Positions 41,771 through 53,800 of a stretch of DNA of 64,000 bases are shown piece after piece. The translations under genes and the position numbers were made by a program. The DNA is taken from contig OX621242.1 of the NCBI GenBank assembly GCA_951640165.1, positions 16,175,501 through 16,239,500 of the forward strand, in the 5' to 3' direction. Under the pieces are notes generated by a model, which worked only from the letters and a program-made list of their open reading frames with translations, did no database searches and was not told the DNA's origin. Origin of the DNA: Pseudoips prasinana. Taxonomy: Eukaryota; Arthropoda; Insecta; Lepidoptera; Nolidae. The number at the start of each line of letters is the position of its first letter. Position 1 is the first letter of the stretch.

Positions 41771-43009
41771 AGTAACTATAGGTATAAATTAGTTGGTAGG
41801 GGTTACAGGTTTTTAAGCGACTTTAAAAACAAGTCTTTTTAAAGTCGGTTAACAAATAAACATCTTTAGCTAATAAATTATAATTGCAGAGAAAAATGTA
41901 ATGCCTTACCGCCGACATGTTCGCACATCATTGCCTTGAAATCCTAAATAGTTTTCAGATAATAAGTTATTTCAATCAAATGAAATTTATTAACCTAAAT
42001 CTTTTTATAGATATTAATTTTCCTTCCAGTTCCTCTCCTTTTATGATACGTTTGCTGTCGCATAACTTTTTGCGAGAAGGGTTTACACAGCGCTGCGGAA
42101 CGGTAAGATTTGTATTCTTTGGGGACCGTAAGAACAATGAAAGTGCCGTAATGAAACTGTTCGCTCCGTGGCTGTATGTACCTACCATTAATTATAATTT
42201 ATTTACTTCAGCTGTTTCAACTAATGACGACCTATGCCTGAGCAGTTTAAGCCGGTTGAGTTTTTGCGCTCAAGCGGTCGTATGTTCTAATCCCACAACT
42301 GAACAACCTTTGTTTAAAAATGAAGGTTTGTTTCGAGGGCCGGTTGGTGTACTACCTCTGTGACTTGGAGAATACTTTACACCGTCACGGCGTCTTCGCT
42401 ATTGTGCTAAATCGAATCTGTCACCCAGTCTTATCATTTTAGTTACTGTTTCCTGGCCAAAATTTTATTGGGTGCCCATTTTTATTGGGGTCTGTTACCA
42501 GTCTAACCAACCTTTTAGTTCTAAAATGGGTGCACAGATAGTAAACTTGGGAAGAAATCATTTGAAACGTGCACGGATATCAAGTTAGAAAGCGTAAATT
42601 GGAGTCATTATATGTGAAATTTAGAGATGGCTCCGTCTACGTATTTGCCGTTTTATCTGACTGATAAAATGCTGATAATTTTAATCTATTAAGTAGAATA
42701 AATGACGAAATTTCATCCTGATCAAGATCTGTGGTAGTCTACCAACGTACATTTTACAAGACACTTTTACCGCGCACGACCACTATGCGAAAACAATTAA
42801 CTGCGAAGTTATTTCCAATCAGATACATGTCATCTTGCAGAAACGATCCTATTGTTTTCGACAACGCACTTGCGGCTGTAGCGATTACTTACCATTAGCT
42901 AGGTACCTGTTCGTTTGCCTTGTTATTCTATAATAAAACATCCTACTACAATAAGTAACCAAAAAATCATCTTTTTACATTCGATATAAATTGCGCAATA
43001 AACCCTCCC
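41771..43009. other. Mostly unassigned; possible tRNA-like SINE near 42235-42420
   Basis: CTGAGCAGTTTAAGCCGG and GTATGTTCTAATCCCACAAC resemble weak A- and B-box regions. The long plus-strand open stretch at 41917-42363 (148 codons) has no recognised domain. Confidence 0.3.
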
Positions 43010-43920
43010 TATATAATGATAACTCCCTGTGTAATAGTAACTCACGTTACTTGGCGAACCGTTTTGATCCCGTCAATAGATCATCTTGAGGGCGAATGCC
43101 TCCCGCATACGTTGCGTCACGCGGGGTAGCTTCTTTAGTCACGTCAGTTTAGGAATAATATACTTAGGTACGCTCTTAATACCTAATAAGTACTTTAATC
43201 GTGGTACTTAATTTACTCGAATCAATAGCACATAATTTCGTAGTTTAACATTGAATATAAAAATAGCGTTTACTGTTGGGCACACTGAGGCTGAGATCTA
43301 TAGAGCGTACTTAGACTTTGCTCAGACTTTACTTACGTAAACCTTTGCTAAGTGTATGCTTAGCTTATACTTTGATTTGGTATTTATAGACTTTTTGACG
43401 TTAAGATTATGCTTAGCATAAGCTAAGACAGACAAAGTCAAAACACCAATTGTAATTTCGTTACATGCATTAACTTCTGTCTAAGTAAAGTCTGAGCAAA
43501 GTCTAAGTACGCTCTATAGATCTCAGCCTTAGACTGTAACGGGTAGCTTAGGATACTAGGCTAATCGTTTCCATCTCGTCAATAGACCATCTTCAGGGCG
43601 ATGGCAGCTTTCATGACGTTGCGTCTTGTGAACGTCAAATCAGTTTGAGTACTGATATACTTAGGTGCACACTTAATAGCAAATAAGAACATTAATCGTA
43701 GTATTTAATTTAGTCAAATCGGTACCATTTAGTTGTTTAACGTTTAATATAAGAATAGCGTATGTATTTGGGTACACTTATGAACAGTAAACTAAGCAAT
43801 ATTATGATAACTGTAACTGGTAGTTCAGGTTACTAGGTGTAGTTTCGATCTCGTCAATATATCATCATCAGGGCGAATGCGACCGACGTGACGTCTCTTA
43901 GGGCCTCGCAATCGAGACGC
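43010..43920. repeat. Three diverged tandem units of about 270 bp
   Basis: Unit 1 (43010-43289), unit 2 (43529-43795) and a partial unit 3 (43796-43920) share, in order, ATCCCGTCAATAGATCATCTT or TCTCGTCAATAGACCATCTTC, AGGGCGA, ATACTTAGGT, TTAATCGT-GTA and ATAAAAATAGCGT or ATAAGAATAGCGT. Unit 1 is separated from unit 2 by a MITE. Confidence 0.7.
43290..43528. mobile_element. MITE with about 45-bp inverted repeats
   Basis: GCTGAGATCTATAGAGCGTA and CTTAGACTTTGCTCAGAC at the left match the reverse complement at the right (GTCTGAGCAAAGTCTAAG, TACGCTCTATAGATCTCAGC). The interior also has an inverted pair (GCTTAGCTTA/TAAGCTAAG-like). No coding frame; flanking TGA and TTA triplets do not agree, so the duplication is unresolved. 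Confidence 0.8.
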
Positions 43921-44029
43921 GATGTCGCGTTTCTCCTTACATCGTGTCAGGCTTGGTGATAACTTACTACGTCTATTCAAAGAGATATCATGGCAAGTCT
44001 GTGACCCAAACAAGGTCAAAACATAATTA

Positions 44030-45062
44030 CACTCCTTTGCAAAAAACGGGCACCTTACTTTCATTGGCTTTTCTTTAGATAATATTAATACATGGCATTA
44101 GCATAAATGACTAGAAATTTCTTACTATGAATGAGAATATAGTTTTTAGTACATACATACCGGAATCGGTGTTTAATCCATGTAAACAGGGAGCCGTATT
44201 AAAATGGACATTTTGTGGGTATAATGAAATCAGGAGTATTTTCATGGTATTTTAATAACCAAGACAATTAAAATTAATTACGATTATGACCTCCCCTTGC
44301 AATGATAACTGCATGTCTTGGCATGCTTTGCACCAGGCTTATGATGGTGTCATGTGGAATATATTCCCATTGAGCCGTTTACGTTTAAGCTCCCTGATTT
44401 TTTTTGGGAGTGGTTGAGCTTATTTTACTCGCCTTCTTAGTAGGTCCCAGACCAGATCAATGGGGTGTTCCAAGTTGGCCAATCTAAACGACGAATACTA
44501 CCTTCTTGCATTATAAGCATCCACGTCACCAGGACGGTAGGCCCGAACATTATCGTCCATGTAAATGGCATCTTCACCAATTACAGTCAGTACGGGTTGT
44601 GCATGTTGACAAAGGATTTTTGTTTACAATGAATACTGTCTCGGTACTATAGCTGGAAGTTTCGCCCATCCAAGATATAACGGACCATCCACCATAAGAG
44701 GTGATTTCTTTGAAACACACGACAGCATGACACTCCCCTGGTCTTCGTAACACTCGCCGACATCGGTCCTTGACATTCAGACAAATTTGAGCCTCATCGG
44801 AGAAGAGTATGTATGCTACTCCAGTCATTTTTGCGTTATCTGATAACCTTTTAATTGCAAACCCGCGAAAAGTAAGTAAAAGTCATAAACTGAAATAGCG
44901 ATTATTATTTTAATTTCAAAAACAAAGATTTCGAATTTGGAATAAACATACCCATACTTTTTATTATGTGCCAGTGCAAAGATTGGCTTTAATACTTCTT
45001 TAGAACTAAGATTTAGAATAATGAAGAACAATTAAAGCCGCCCGTTTTTTTGCAAGGGAGTG
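44030..45062 (-). mobile_element. Decayed Tc1-like DNA transposon
   Basis: The terminal inverted repeats CACTCCTTTGCAAAAAACGG and, reversed, CACTCCCTTGCAAAAAAACG are flanked by TA (44028-44029 and 45063-45064). At 1033 bp it is shorter than a typical Tc1 element, indicating internal deletions. Confidence 0.85.
44300..44828 (-). pseudogene. Tc1-like transposase remnant
   Basis: On the minus strand YILFSDEAQICLN carries the first DDE-region Asp, DRCRRVLRRPGE the usual WR-Y-R-like stretch, and SYGGWSVISWMG the G-rich segment. YMDDNVRAYRP carries the next Asp; NLEHPIDLVWDLLRRRV is the third block, in a shifted frame. Several stops and frameshifts make it inactive. The long frame is 44828-44574. 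Confidence 0.8.
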
Positions 45063-45529
45063 TATAATACTTAGGTACCCAACTTAATTAATGTTTTCAC
45101 ATGATTGATTATTAATGAAGTTTAATCAAAACGCTTCATCGAAATCAATTTAGAGAGCTCAATATCATAATTTACTCAGTGAAGTTTCTTGTAAAGAATG
45201 TCGAGTAATTCAAACAGTTCTGAGCGAAACTCAGACATTTTATTATTTTAGTGGCACTTATTTTTCGTTATTTTACTAGGATTTTAATCTTTAACTTATA
45301 GGGAGGAAGATCAAGGTTTTTTTTAGCTCTATGGGCAAAGACTTCGGCTAGAGAACTAACTTCTATTTACAGAATATGGTCCAATGTATAGCATTATTGG
45401 TGGCCCCTAATTTACCTCACTAAACCATGTTAAATATCATTTCGGTGTAATATAATAATGTCCTTCTGGTCGAATTTCGGCCATGGCAGCCATTCTTATG
45501 TGTGGGACATTTTATAGTGAAGAAGTTCC

Positions 45530-45933
45530 TATGTGCACAAACACAAGAGCACCTTCTATTCCATCACTTTTATGATTCGATGGGACGAGGACGAACACGA
45601 GAGATGTAAGGTACAGAATGCGCTCAAGACCTCCATGCACTTATTCCTCCATCTCCCTTTTTTCATCGGACTACAAGGCGTCGGGAGACTCTCCACCGCT
45701 ATGTTGTTGACATCCCATTGTGCCGTACGAAGCACTTTGCTTCCTCTTTCATCATACGCACGGCTAAGCTGTGGAACAACCTCCCAAACGACGTGTTTCC
45801 AGACTCATATAACATGGGTTTATTCAAGGTTAGAGTAAAGAGGCATCTTATGGATACGCGCGGTCCACCTTCGACCACATCTTCACTTACCATCAGGCGA
45901 GATCGTGGTCAAGCGCAAACCCATTTTGCATAA
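45530..45933 (+). pseudogene. LINE ORF2 C-terminus
   Basis: The plus-strand frame at 45718-45933 encodes RTKHFASSFIIRTAKLWNNL, PNDVFPDSYNMGLFKVRVKR and HLMDTRGPPST, matching the end of CR1/Jockey-type LINE proteins (RTA-LWN-LP--VF--YN---FK--V--HL). Upstream 45530-45717 continues the family in broken frames. Confidence 0.65.
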
Positions 45934-45954
45934 AACAAAAAAAAAGAACTAACG

Positions 45955-46110
45955 GATTACGTGCTCTCCGAGGAACGGGGGTATAATGCCGTCAAACCCA
46001 AACTTCAGGCTGATACTGAGAAATTTTCTAATGAGAAAATATTGCTTTTTGGCCTTATCCGGGAATTGAAGCGGTACTGCAGCCGCTAGACCATCCTTAT
46101 ATTATGTAAC
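45955..46110 (-). repeat. SINE-C copy
   Basis: ACGTGCTCTCCGAGGAACGG, CAGGCTGATACTGAGAAATTT and CCGGGAATTGAAGCGG are the reverse of the landmarks at 38436-38665. The minus-strand head GTCTAGCGGCTGCAGTACCG is tRNA-like. Confidence 0.6.
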
Positions 46111-46444
46111 TGTAAATTTTATTTGTTTGTAATGAATTTCAAAATTGTGTAAATATTCAGAGGGGTATCGCACACAATATGATAGATAACTCCAATAGGC
46201 GGGTATGCTTTACCTACCAAAAACCGTGACCCATATTACAAATATTTAGAATACCGTACTGAAAGGTCTAAACAATATGGGACCCAAACAAAAGCTATAT
46301 AATCATACCTCAGCCGACGCCTTTCCCTTACGAAAAACTTGTTAGGTCAGTAATTTAATAAACAATATGTATTCTAGATTATATTTTCCTCGATAGATTA
46401 TATGGAATATAAATATTATATGATACAATTTTATAAGAGGTCAC

Positions 46445-46560
46445 ATTTAGTGATAAGGCCGCCCATTGTACATACAATTTTGTGATGCATCCTTGTGTCT
46501 TATACTTTATTTTTATTAGTGTACAATAAAGAGTTATCTTATCTTACTATTATATATCTA
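46445..46560 (+). repeat. LINE 3' terminus
   Basis: AAGGCCGCCCATTGTACATAC to AGTGTACAATAAAGAG and TTATCTTATCTTAC form a 3' UTR end with a (TTATC)n tail; a similar end is at 23160-23280. Confidence 0.5.
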
Positions 46561-46600
46561 CTTAAAAGGCTTCACTCGCGTAGACGAACATTTGAAATGA

Positions 46601-46715
46601 TAAATAATAATAATAATATCCTGGGACATTTTTTATACACGGCCATCTGACCCCAAACTAAGCAGAGCTTGTACTACGGAAACCAGATAACTGATATACT
46701 ACATATAATACTTCT
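46601..46715 (-). repeat. SINE-A tail-side fragment
   Basis: ATAATAATATCCTGGGACATT, CACGGCCATCTGACCCC, AAACTAAGCAGAGCTTGTAC; the tRNA-like head is missing. Confidence 0.7.
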
Positions 46716-47165
46716 AACCTAAATTAGCTAGCTAAGTAACTTTATCATCACTATTATAAATTAAATGTTATTTTCGAATTGTCCAATACAAACCTGACAC
46801 CTAAATATCTACACTTACCCAGAATTAACTATGCATTTAACAACTATATTATTACCAACATGTTCTGAACAATTACAAGCACTATTATTAATTCAATGCA
46901 AATAAAAAAGCACCTTCATTTTATTTATAAATATTCAAAATTAAATTAATTTATTGCACTAATATTGCATGTCAATGTGGAATCATCAATTATTTTACCA
47001 TACCAAGCTGTAATAAGTGCTACTGAGGAACAGAATCTCTTTTTTGCTTAAGATTAATTAATTACATTATTTAAATGCGATTTTGTATTTGTAAATAGTT
47101 TTTTTTCTAAGTAGAATTGTTATTATAATTTAATTATTTACAAAGAATAAATATTAAATTCTATT

Positions 47166-47229
<64 letters not shown>

Positions 47230-47714
47230 CAGAAATGTTGCAATATGCTACACAATTTGGCTGTTAGAGTTATTTTAGACGTATAACTCTTTGATATAAT
47301 TGGGAAGTATGCTGTAATATCTTTTACATGTTATTACTTATAATATACTCCATTTACATTTCATTCTATGGAGAATACTTTAGCCATATCTCTACTCACT
47401 CCTCGTCGAAAGAGCAACCCACTTTTAGCCTAAACATTTATTCATATACCTTCTCAGAAATAAGATATGTAGGTAGGTTCCCACGCCTAAGTACTCGCAT
47501 GAAATATTTCTCAGCGTTTTGGATATTAACGAAGGAAAAAACGTGAGATTTTCCGAGAATATACCAAATGTAATTGTTAGAGAACAATGAACATGAAATT
47601 TCAATATCCAGAGTTCATATTTAAGTAGATAAGTACGCGTTGCTTTTACAATATGTTGGCTGAAAAATATATGGATTAAGAATGTATTAATAAGTACTTA
47701 GTCATAGTAGGAAC
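46716..47714. other. (TA)n microsatellite at 47169-47227; otherwise unassigned
   Basis: The TA run is about 58 bp. No gene or matched repeat is seen in the flanking AT-rich sequence. Confidence 0.5.
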
Positions 47715-48060
47715 TTAAACACAGACCAAGTGTGAGTCAGACCAGCGCACTGAGAGTTCTTGAAATATTTCTTCAAAATTGAAGTAAATTATGAAAATAA
47801 CGTGTGGTGTTGAAATTTAAAACTATTAAGTATATCAATATTATTATTAGAATAATAATTTTCACATATTTTTGATAGACACGATACAGGCAGCCTTATA
47901 TTTATATTTCTTCCTTAGGTAAAAAGTAGTTTCGATATTCTAACTAAAATCTGATTGTATAACTTTGTAAGGATTCTTGATCATATCAACAGAGCAAATC
48001 TAGTTTCTATTAGTTACAAACTTCAGAGTTTCTTGATATTTTCATCACACATCACTCACG
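47715..48060 (+). repeat. Decayed CCGGTCAAGTGCGAGTCG-type repeat
   Basis: GACCAAGTGTGAGTCAGACC, AGCGCACTGAGAGTTC, and GACACGATACAGGCAGCC give a weak match to the order seen at 19261-19725. Confidence 0.35.
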
Positions 48061-48879
48061 CCACTTATTTTGTAACATCTTTTGGTTGTGTACTATATGT
48101 TTTAAGGATATGGATCACGTATTGTATAATTTAAACGGGTTTATATAATATACAGCAGCATCCGTTTCTGACCTGTAAACGGGAAATATTGTATGAAAAT
48201 GGTTCGTTGGTTCGGTCTCCCTAGACGTTGAACCTTGTACTCACGGGTGGGTGCCCATGCACAACGCTAAACGGTCCTCATTTTTCTATAGTTGGAGGAA
48301 AATTGCCATCGTATTTCCGGCTCACATGTCCTTAAGCCGGAGACAACGAGATTATCCTCGGGGAAATAAAATGGAGACACGAGAATCATCAATCTTTTCC
48401 CTCACAATCTTGTTGATGGCATTAACTAAATTGGTAATTACGTATAAAAAGTATTATGTGATGCACGTCTAAAAATGTGTGATTTATGACTTTGAGGAAA
48501 GAAAAATAGGGATGAGATTGTAAGATATGAGGACATTTTCCCTTTTATATAATGTGTTACATAAATGTCATGTTACATTAGAAGGCTTCAAAATATTCTT
48601 AAAATTAGGAACGGGTAAAAATTTATAATAAACGTACGTTTAGTGTAAAAGATTATAATAAACAAACTATTAACTTTTATAGATTTTTATAACGTGATCT
48701 TCTTATGTATATACATATATATTAAAGGGTTCCAGGAAGCCAAAAAAATATAAATAAATTATTTAAACTTTTATGACGTTGTTCGTCGAACATAAACTGG
48801 AAACATTTTTTTTAATTAACTATAGTATATTTTTTGAATACTGGATTTAATTTCTACGGGGATTTATTCGTTCAAGCAT
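48061..48879. other. No recognised feature
   Basis: A 73-codon plus-strand open stretch at 48251-48472 is not recognisable. Confidence 0.35.
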
Positions 48880-48996
48880 ACACCCATACTTAAAACAAAC
48901 AGACATTGTCATGCACACAAATGTCTGCCCTGGGTGGGAGTCGAACCCACGACCAGCGGCGTGAAAGGAAAGCATTTAGCAACCACGCCAACCGGC
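48880..48996 (-). repeat. SINE-A head fragment
   Basis: GTGGGAGTCGAACCCACGAC reversed carries a usable B box; AACCACGCCAACCGGCGG is the A-box end. The tail side is missing. Confidence 0.7.
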
Positions 48997-50560
48997 GGAT
49001 ATAGATTTTTGGAAGAAAAAAAAACAGTCCATAATAATATCATAAGCTCCGTTCGTGGTCCTCAAAGATAAGATACTTAAAATTACAATTTAATAGTTGT
49101 AGAAAAGTAGTAAAAGTAATTATATGGGAACAAGTAAAAGTTGGCCACAATCCCACAGCCGTCGGTCTGGCCTAGCAAAACTTGTGCCAATTATAGCTGA
49201 GGTGACCATGCATACCCCTTTGATCGAAGGAAATATCATTCAAAATTATGAAGCAATAGTACGTTTAAATATTTAGAAAGCTTTCTCACTGTAGAAGAGA
49301 ATTTAATAAGGTTTATGTAGTTTTTTAATGAGGCCATTTACCTTGTTTATAAGACATTTCTCCAATACGATGGATATAAAAACAGCCATTATTTTTTAGG
49401 GGATCAAAGAGGATTTCCGCATTAAGTGCCTTATGCGGGAAATCGCCAAACGCAGGAATTTAATAGGCACTCCTAATCACATTCGGAGACAGTTCCCGAA
49501 TGTCGGGGTGTAGGGCCACCCTGTTAATAGCCGAAGTACTGCGCTAAGGGGCGCCACTAGGTCTTATCTCGCCGCTTCCGACGACGTTGACTTACATTTA
49601 ATTGTCCAAGTTTTATTGTAGCCACCCTTATAGCAATATTGGAACCAAAGAACTGATATCGATCCAAGTTTTGAATAACATTACTGATACTGAATTCGCA
49701 TTGAGATTAGAATGACAATTTCCATATGTAAGAGTACGTATCTAAACTTTTGTTACGTAAAAACCACTAAGGGAACGATAACAAGGGAAAGAGGAAAAGG
49801 ATTTTTTTAGAGTTTGAAAAGCTTTTTCTTTCTAATTTAATCTGGTCGGTGCAAAATGTTTTTACAAAACTTATACTATAATGCTTGTGTGTTGAAGCGA
49901 CGATTTTATTCCTAGTACCACTCTAGAGACTATAATATGGGAGTTGGGAATGAAATCATAAAGTTAAAAACGTAAAGAAAGCGTGCTAGCGGCCATTGGC
50001 TCATGCAACTAGGAACAACAGCCCGGAGAACAATTCAATTTACTTTTATAGCCCGTGCTGATCCCCTTGTGCGGATCAGCTTGCACGGGAACTAATCATC
50101 GAATCTGCGCCTTGATTCGTTATCTGCTCCTCGCAACTGATTGCTTTTAAATCCCAATACTCGGCCATAAAATACGATGTTTGATGGCATATTGAAGATA
50201 AAGTACATTTCTATTAATTGTAAAAGCGCGTGGCTTTATGTAAGAAAGCATAGAGCTGTCTTTTAATTTTATAATGCTATAGGGACAGCTAAAGTTAAAG
50301 GGAGCCCCATTAAAATATAGCAGAGTTTACACTTACACATACGTAAGACTAGTGAGAAAAAGTCTTACTAGTTCTGCCGTAGTAGATCTTTATTAGAACT
50401 AGTGGAAACAAACGTTTTATCACACGTATCGGTATACAATTAGATACGTCCGATGTAAGAACATGACCTACTCCTGGTAGGTAATTAGAATTTTGGTTAA
50501 AATTCAGTTTTTATTGCTGCTCAATGTCTATTACCTACGCCTATTATCGACTACTAACAT
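48997..50560. other. Mostly unassigned
   Basis: A repeat-like segment lies at about 49395-49600 (GCATTAAGTGCCTTATGCGG and TTCCCGAATGTCGGGG). A hairpin at about 50050-50090 pairs CCCGTGCTGATCC with GGATCAGCTTGCACGGG. No gene is seen. Confidence 0.4.
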
Positions 50561-50745
50561 GCCCTGCGCTTTTACCCGTGTTAAACATTATAAATTATAG
50601 CCTATGTGTTAATCCAGGGTGTCAGCTAACTCCATACCAAATTTTATTAAAATCGCTCCAGCCGTTTAGTCGTGAAGAAGTAACAAACATACACACCCAC
50701 ACACTCACAAACTTTCGCCTTTATAATATTAGTGTGATATATATA
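50561..50745 (-). repeat. Helitron-like repeat, reversed
   Basis: TGCGCTTTTACCCGTGTTAA, TATAGCCTATGTGTTAATCC, AAATCGCTCCAGCCG, AGTAACAAACATACACACC, TATAATATTAGTGTG follow the family in order. Confidence 0.55.
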
Positions 50746-50749
50746 ATAT

Positions 50750-50980
50750 ATATGGGTCACCCGATGGTAAGTGATCACCCGCAACAACAGAGAAGCCGCA
50801 AGTGCGTTGCCGACCTTTAAGACGTTTAAGAAAGGAATAGGCTCGCTTCTTGAAGGTTGCCATGTCATACCAGATCGGAAAAACCTCCGCAGTTATTTGA
50901 TTCCACAGAGCGGTAGTGCGCGGTGCGCGGTAAAAAGCCACTTGTGAAACGCACGGTGGAAGATGACCATGCATACGAAG
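50750..50980 (-). pseudogene. LINE ORF2 C-terminus
   Basis: On the minus strand: HGHLPPCVSQVAFYRAPRTT, ALWNQITAEVFPIWYDMATF and KKRAYSFLKRLKGRQRTC. This is the final part of a CR1/Jockey-like ORF2; a related piece occurs at 54460-54800. Confidence 0.6.
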
Positions 50981-51345
50981 TACATGATAATTTTATACGT
51001 TGTGAAGTACTTACTACTCAATATTGCAAAGTTGATATTATTCTAGATGGTAAAGCAGGCTTTAACTATACTAAAAACAAGTTATATTATAATGTATGTT
51101 AACATTAAGTGAGTTTATCTATTTATTCATAATATATAACTTATCAAATATATAGAAATAAAAAAGATACTCTATAATAGTCTGCAAACTTGGTTCTTTT
51201 AATTTGTTTCATGGATGTACTTTCATGGATTGATTCTGCTCCTTAAATTTCCTCTGATATTTATATTATATATTACTCGTAAGTGAACTACATATTGAAA
51301 TGAAACAATTTTTAAGGTTATGTGCTATGGGGTGCTTATCGACTA

Positions 51346-51530
51346 GAGATGTGCTACGCAGCTACGCTACGCTGCGAGGTTGTTAAATACTTAGCTACGA
51401 AACTATGTGACCGTTTCCATTGATACTAAGCTACGTAGCGGACGAATAAGATGTGGTATTAAGCTGCGCCGCAAGGAGGCTGTGCGAGTGCCTACTGTAA
51501 GTCCTACACAGCTACATCGCGACTATCCAT
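51346..51530. repeat. CTACG-rich segment, possible DNA-transposon end
   Basis: GTGCTACGCAGCTACGCTACG, TTAGCTACGAAACTATG, AAGCTACGTAGCGGACG and CACAGCTACATCGCGAC give clustered direct and inverted copies of a CTACG core. No boundary was determined. Confidence 0.35.
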
Positions 51531-51664
51531 AGCACAAATCCATCCATATAAAGACATAGCTTAGTTGAATCCGTATCTACCAGTGCGGACCAATGAATAT
51601 GGTTGGTGGATATCAAATGCAATCATAGCAACATAGCACAACACATGTCTGGTGGTAAAGCACC

Positions 51665-52035
51665 GTAATAATATCCTGGGACATTGTTCACACGAGCACC
51701 TGTTCCCAGACTAAGCAGAGCTTATTTGTACTATAGAAACCTGAAACCTGATAAAGATGTAGATAAAGATGAAGATAACTGATATATTATACATACTACT
51801 TTTATTTTGTAAATACATACTTGTATAGATAATTACGCGCAAGACCGGCAATTGTGGAGATCTTTGGGGGAGGCCTTTGTCCAGCAGTGGACGTCTTTCG
51901 GCTGATATGATGATGATGATAGATAATTACACCCAAAATTAGGTCAAACAGACATGTTCATGCACATAAATATCTGTACTAGGTGGGAATCGAACCCGCG
52001 ACCTGCAGCGTGAAACCACCACGCCAACTGGCCCG
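51665..52035 (-). repeat. SINE-A copy split by an RTE fragment
   Basis: AATATCCTGGGACATTGTTC to ACTAAGCAGAGC and TTTGTAAATACATACTTG lie left of the RTE piece. AATTACACCCAAAATTAGG and GTGGGAATCGAACCCGCGAC lie to the right. Some extra sequence (AAAGATGTAGATAAAGATG) occurs in the left part. Confidence 0.75.
51837..51920 (+). pseudogene. 84-bp RTE 3' fragment, TSD AGATAATTAC
   Basis: GCGCAAGACCGGCAATTGTG to CGTCTTTCGGCTGATATG and (ATG)n is the terminal RTE sequence. AGATAATTAC is duplicated at 51827-51836 and 51921-51930 and is part of the host SINE-A consensus. Confidence 0.88.
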
Positions 52036-52809
52036 TCTCTCTCATAATGGTAAGTAGATCTTAATGATTAATTGACAATTTGCGTTTCTTTATTATTTAT
52101 CTCCCAGTGAAAAGTTGAGGTGGGTCGCTACTACCTAGTAAATTCAAAAATATTCAGACATTTTCGGGTAACAAGATTTATCAACAGAAATTGTAACATA
52201 TTGCAGCCTCACGACGGCAGAAAATCCCAGAGAAAAACAATGTAAATGAAAACTTAAAGTGGCACAAAGTTCGAAAGATTCCCGCTGAGTTATTCAAAGC
52301 ATATTGTCTTCGCTTTAAATCACTGATGTGAGTAAACCAAGAAGCCAACCTAGTTTGAAAAATTGTTCTCAAAGGAGGACCCTTACGTAACCTTTTTCTT
52401 TTATCCTCGCCTACCTAAACTACAATTCTCTCAATTTACTTTCCTCAGAAGAAATGTATTGTATTTTGTGTGGTATGAAGCATATGTATAAGATAGGTAA
52501 ATAAGAAATGTGTATTAATAGAGCTACTGGCCGAATTTCAGGTTAGAGGCGACCAATATCATGGTAGTCTAACCGACAACCACAGGTACAATCTCTATTC
52601 CCTCACTCTCAGGATCCGACATATTATAACGGCGATTTGAGACGACGATTTATCGTGAAGAATTGACTGATTTACACAAATCTAGACGTCATATTGGCAT
52701 TTTTCTATCGATGAAACATCCTGAAGTAGTCGGGCCTACTTCTGGATGTTTTATAGACAAAAAATTTTTTTGTCCAACTCAGGAATTGTCGTTCGATTTA
52801 TAGACTTAA

Positions 52810-53205
52810 GGCCTGTTGGCGTGGTTGGCAAATGCTTGCTTTTCACGCCGCCAAAAGTATTATATGTAGTATATCAGTTACCTGGTTTCCATAGTACAAG
52901 CTCTGCTTAGTTTGGGATCAGGGGCTCTACCGGCTAAGGCGCCGAACATCGATTTCTTAAATGGCGGTCAAATATATAAACGTTTAAAATGACTTAATCA
53001 ATCTTTAAATAAACAAAATTAACGTTGACAATAGATTCCGGACCATTTATGACGTCACATGTGCTCATGGAAGCCAATTTAACGATTGATTAAGTCATTT
53101 TTAACCTTTATTCATTTGAACGCCATTTAAGAAATCGATGTTCGGCGACTTAGCCGGTAGAGGCGCAGATGGCCTTGTGTAAATAATGTCCCAGGTTATT
53201 ATTAT
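52810..53205 (+). repeat. SINE-A copy split by a MITE
   Basis: GGCCTGTTGGCGTGGTTGGC opens the copy and TAGTTTGGGATCAG precedes the MITE. ATGGCCTTGTGTAAATAATG, TCCCAGG and (TTA)n follow it. The B-box region is deleted. Confidence 0.8.
52922..53165. mobile_element. MITE, 244 bp, TSD CAG
   Basis: The left end GGGCTCTACCGGCTAAGGCG and the reverse of the right end CGCCTCTACCGGCTAAGTCG agree after the first bases; the match continues through CCGAACATCGATTTCTTAAA. The flanks give CAG at 52919-52921 and 53166-53168. Removing the element and one CAG restores GGGATCAGATGGCC, as in other SINE-A copies. Confidence 0.82.
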
Positions 53206-53211
53206 TATATT

Positions 53212-53800
53212 ATGTATTTATCTACTGTGCTGCGCTTCCATAAAACTTCACTTACATCTGTGATTAGAAACGCTAGACCAAAACCTAAGTGGTTACTTCC
53301 CCAAACACGTACCAAATGTTCCCGTAAATCTTACAGTTACATTGGCCCCTATATCTATGGTAAGGTAAATTCTCACTTAAATATTATCAATTTATCAACT
53401 CACAAATGTAAACAAGTGACTTCAATCTGGCTCTATTCTCTTAATTACCAATCGACCGAAGAACTACTATCACAATAAACTAATGGATAGTAATATAAAC
53501 ATAATTAAATCCACAATACACTACAGATGATTCAATACAAATTTATACACACATACACAACTTACAAACATAACCTGGTTAAATTTCCTTTATTTTTTAT
53601 TTTTGTTTCTTGTTTTATAATGCATGCTTAGATATAAGTTTCATAATAATTTAAGATATTATAGGAATAATAACTTGTTCAACTTAGTTTTAACCACTAT
53701 TGGAAGCAACACAGGGAATCCTAGTGCGAGGACTAGACCACGCTTAATTATGAATTGTATGTTTAATTGAAAATAAACTTATTATGATTAAACTTATAAT
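53212..53800 (+). pseudogene. LINE ORF2 C-terminus and 3' UTR
   Basis: The plus-strand frame at 53212-53478 encodes KWLLPQTRTKCSRKSYSYIG, PYIYGKVN and YQSTEELLSQ. This is the pattern of a Daphne/CR1-like C-terminus (R-P-S---- -Y----P-IYN--N through -S-EELL). The 3' UTR ends near AAATAAACTTATTATGATT. Confidence 0.5.

Noticed and set aside
41917..42363. 148-codon open frame as a gene
   Set aside because: No recognised motif, and part overlaps tRNA-like SINE sequence.
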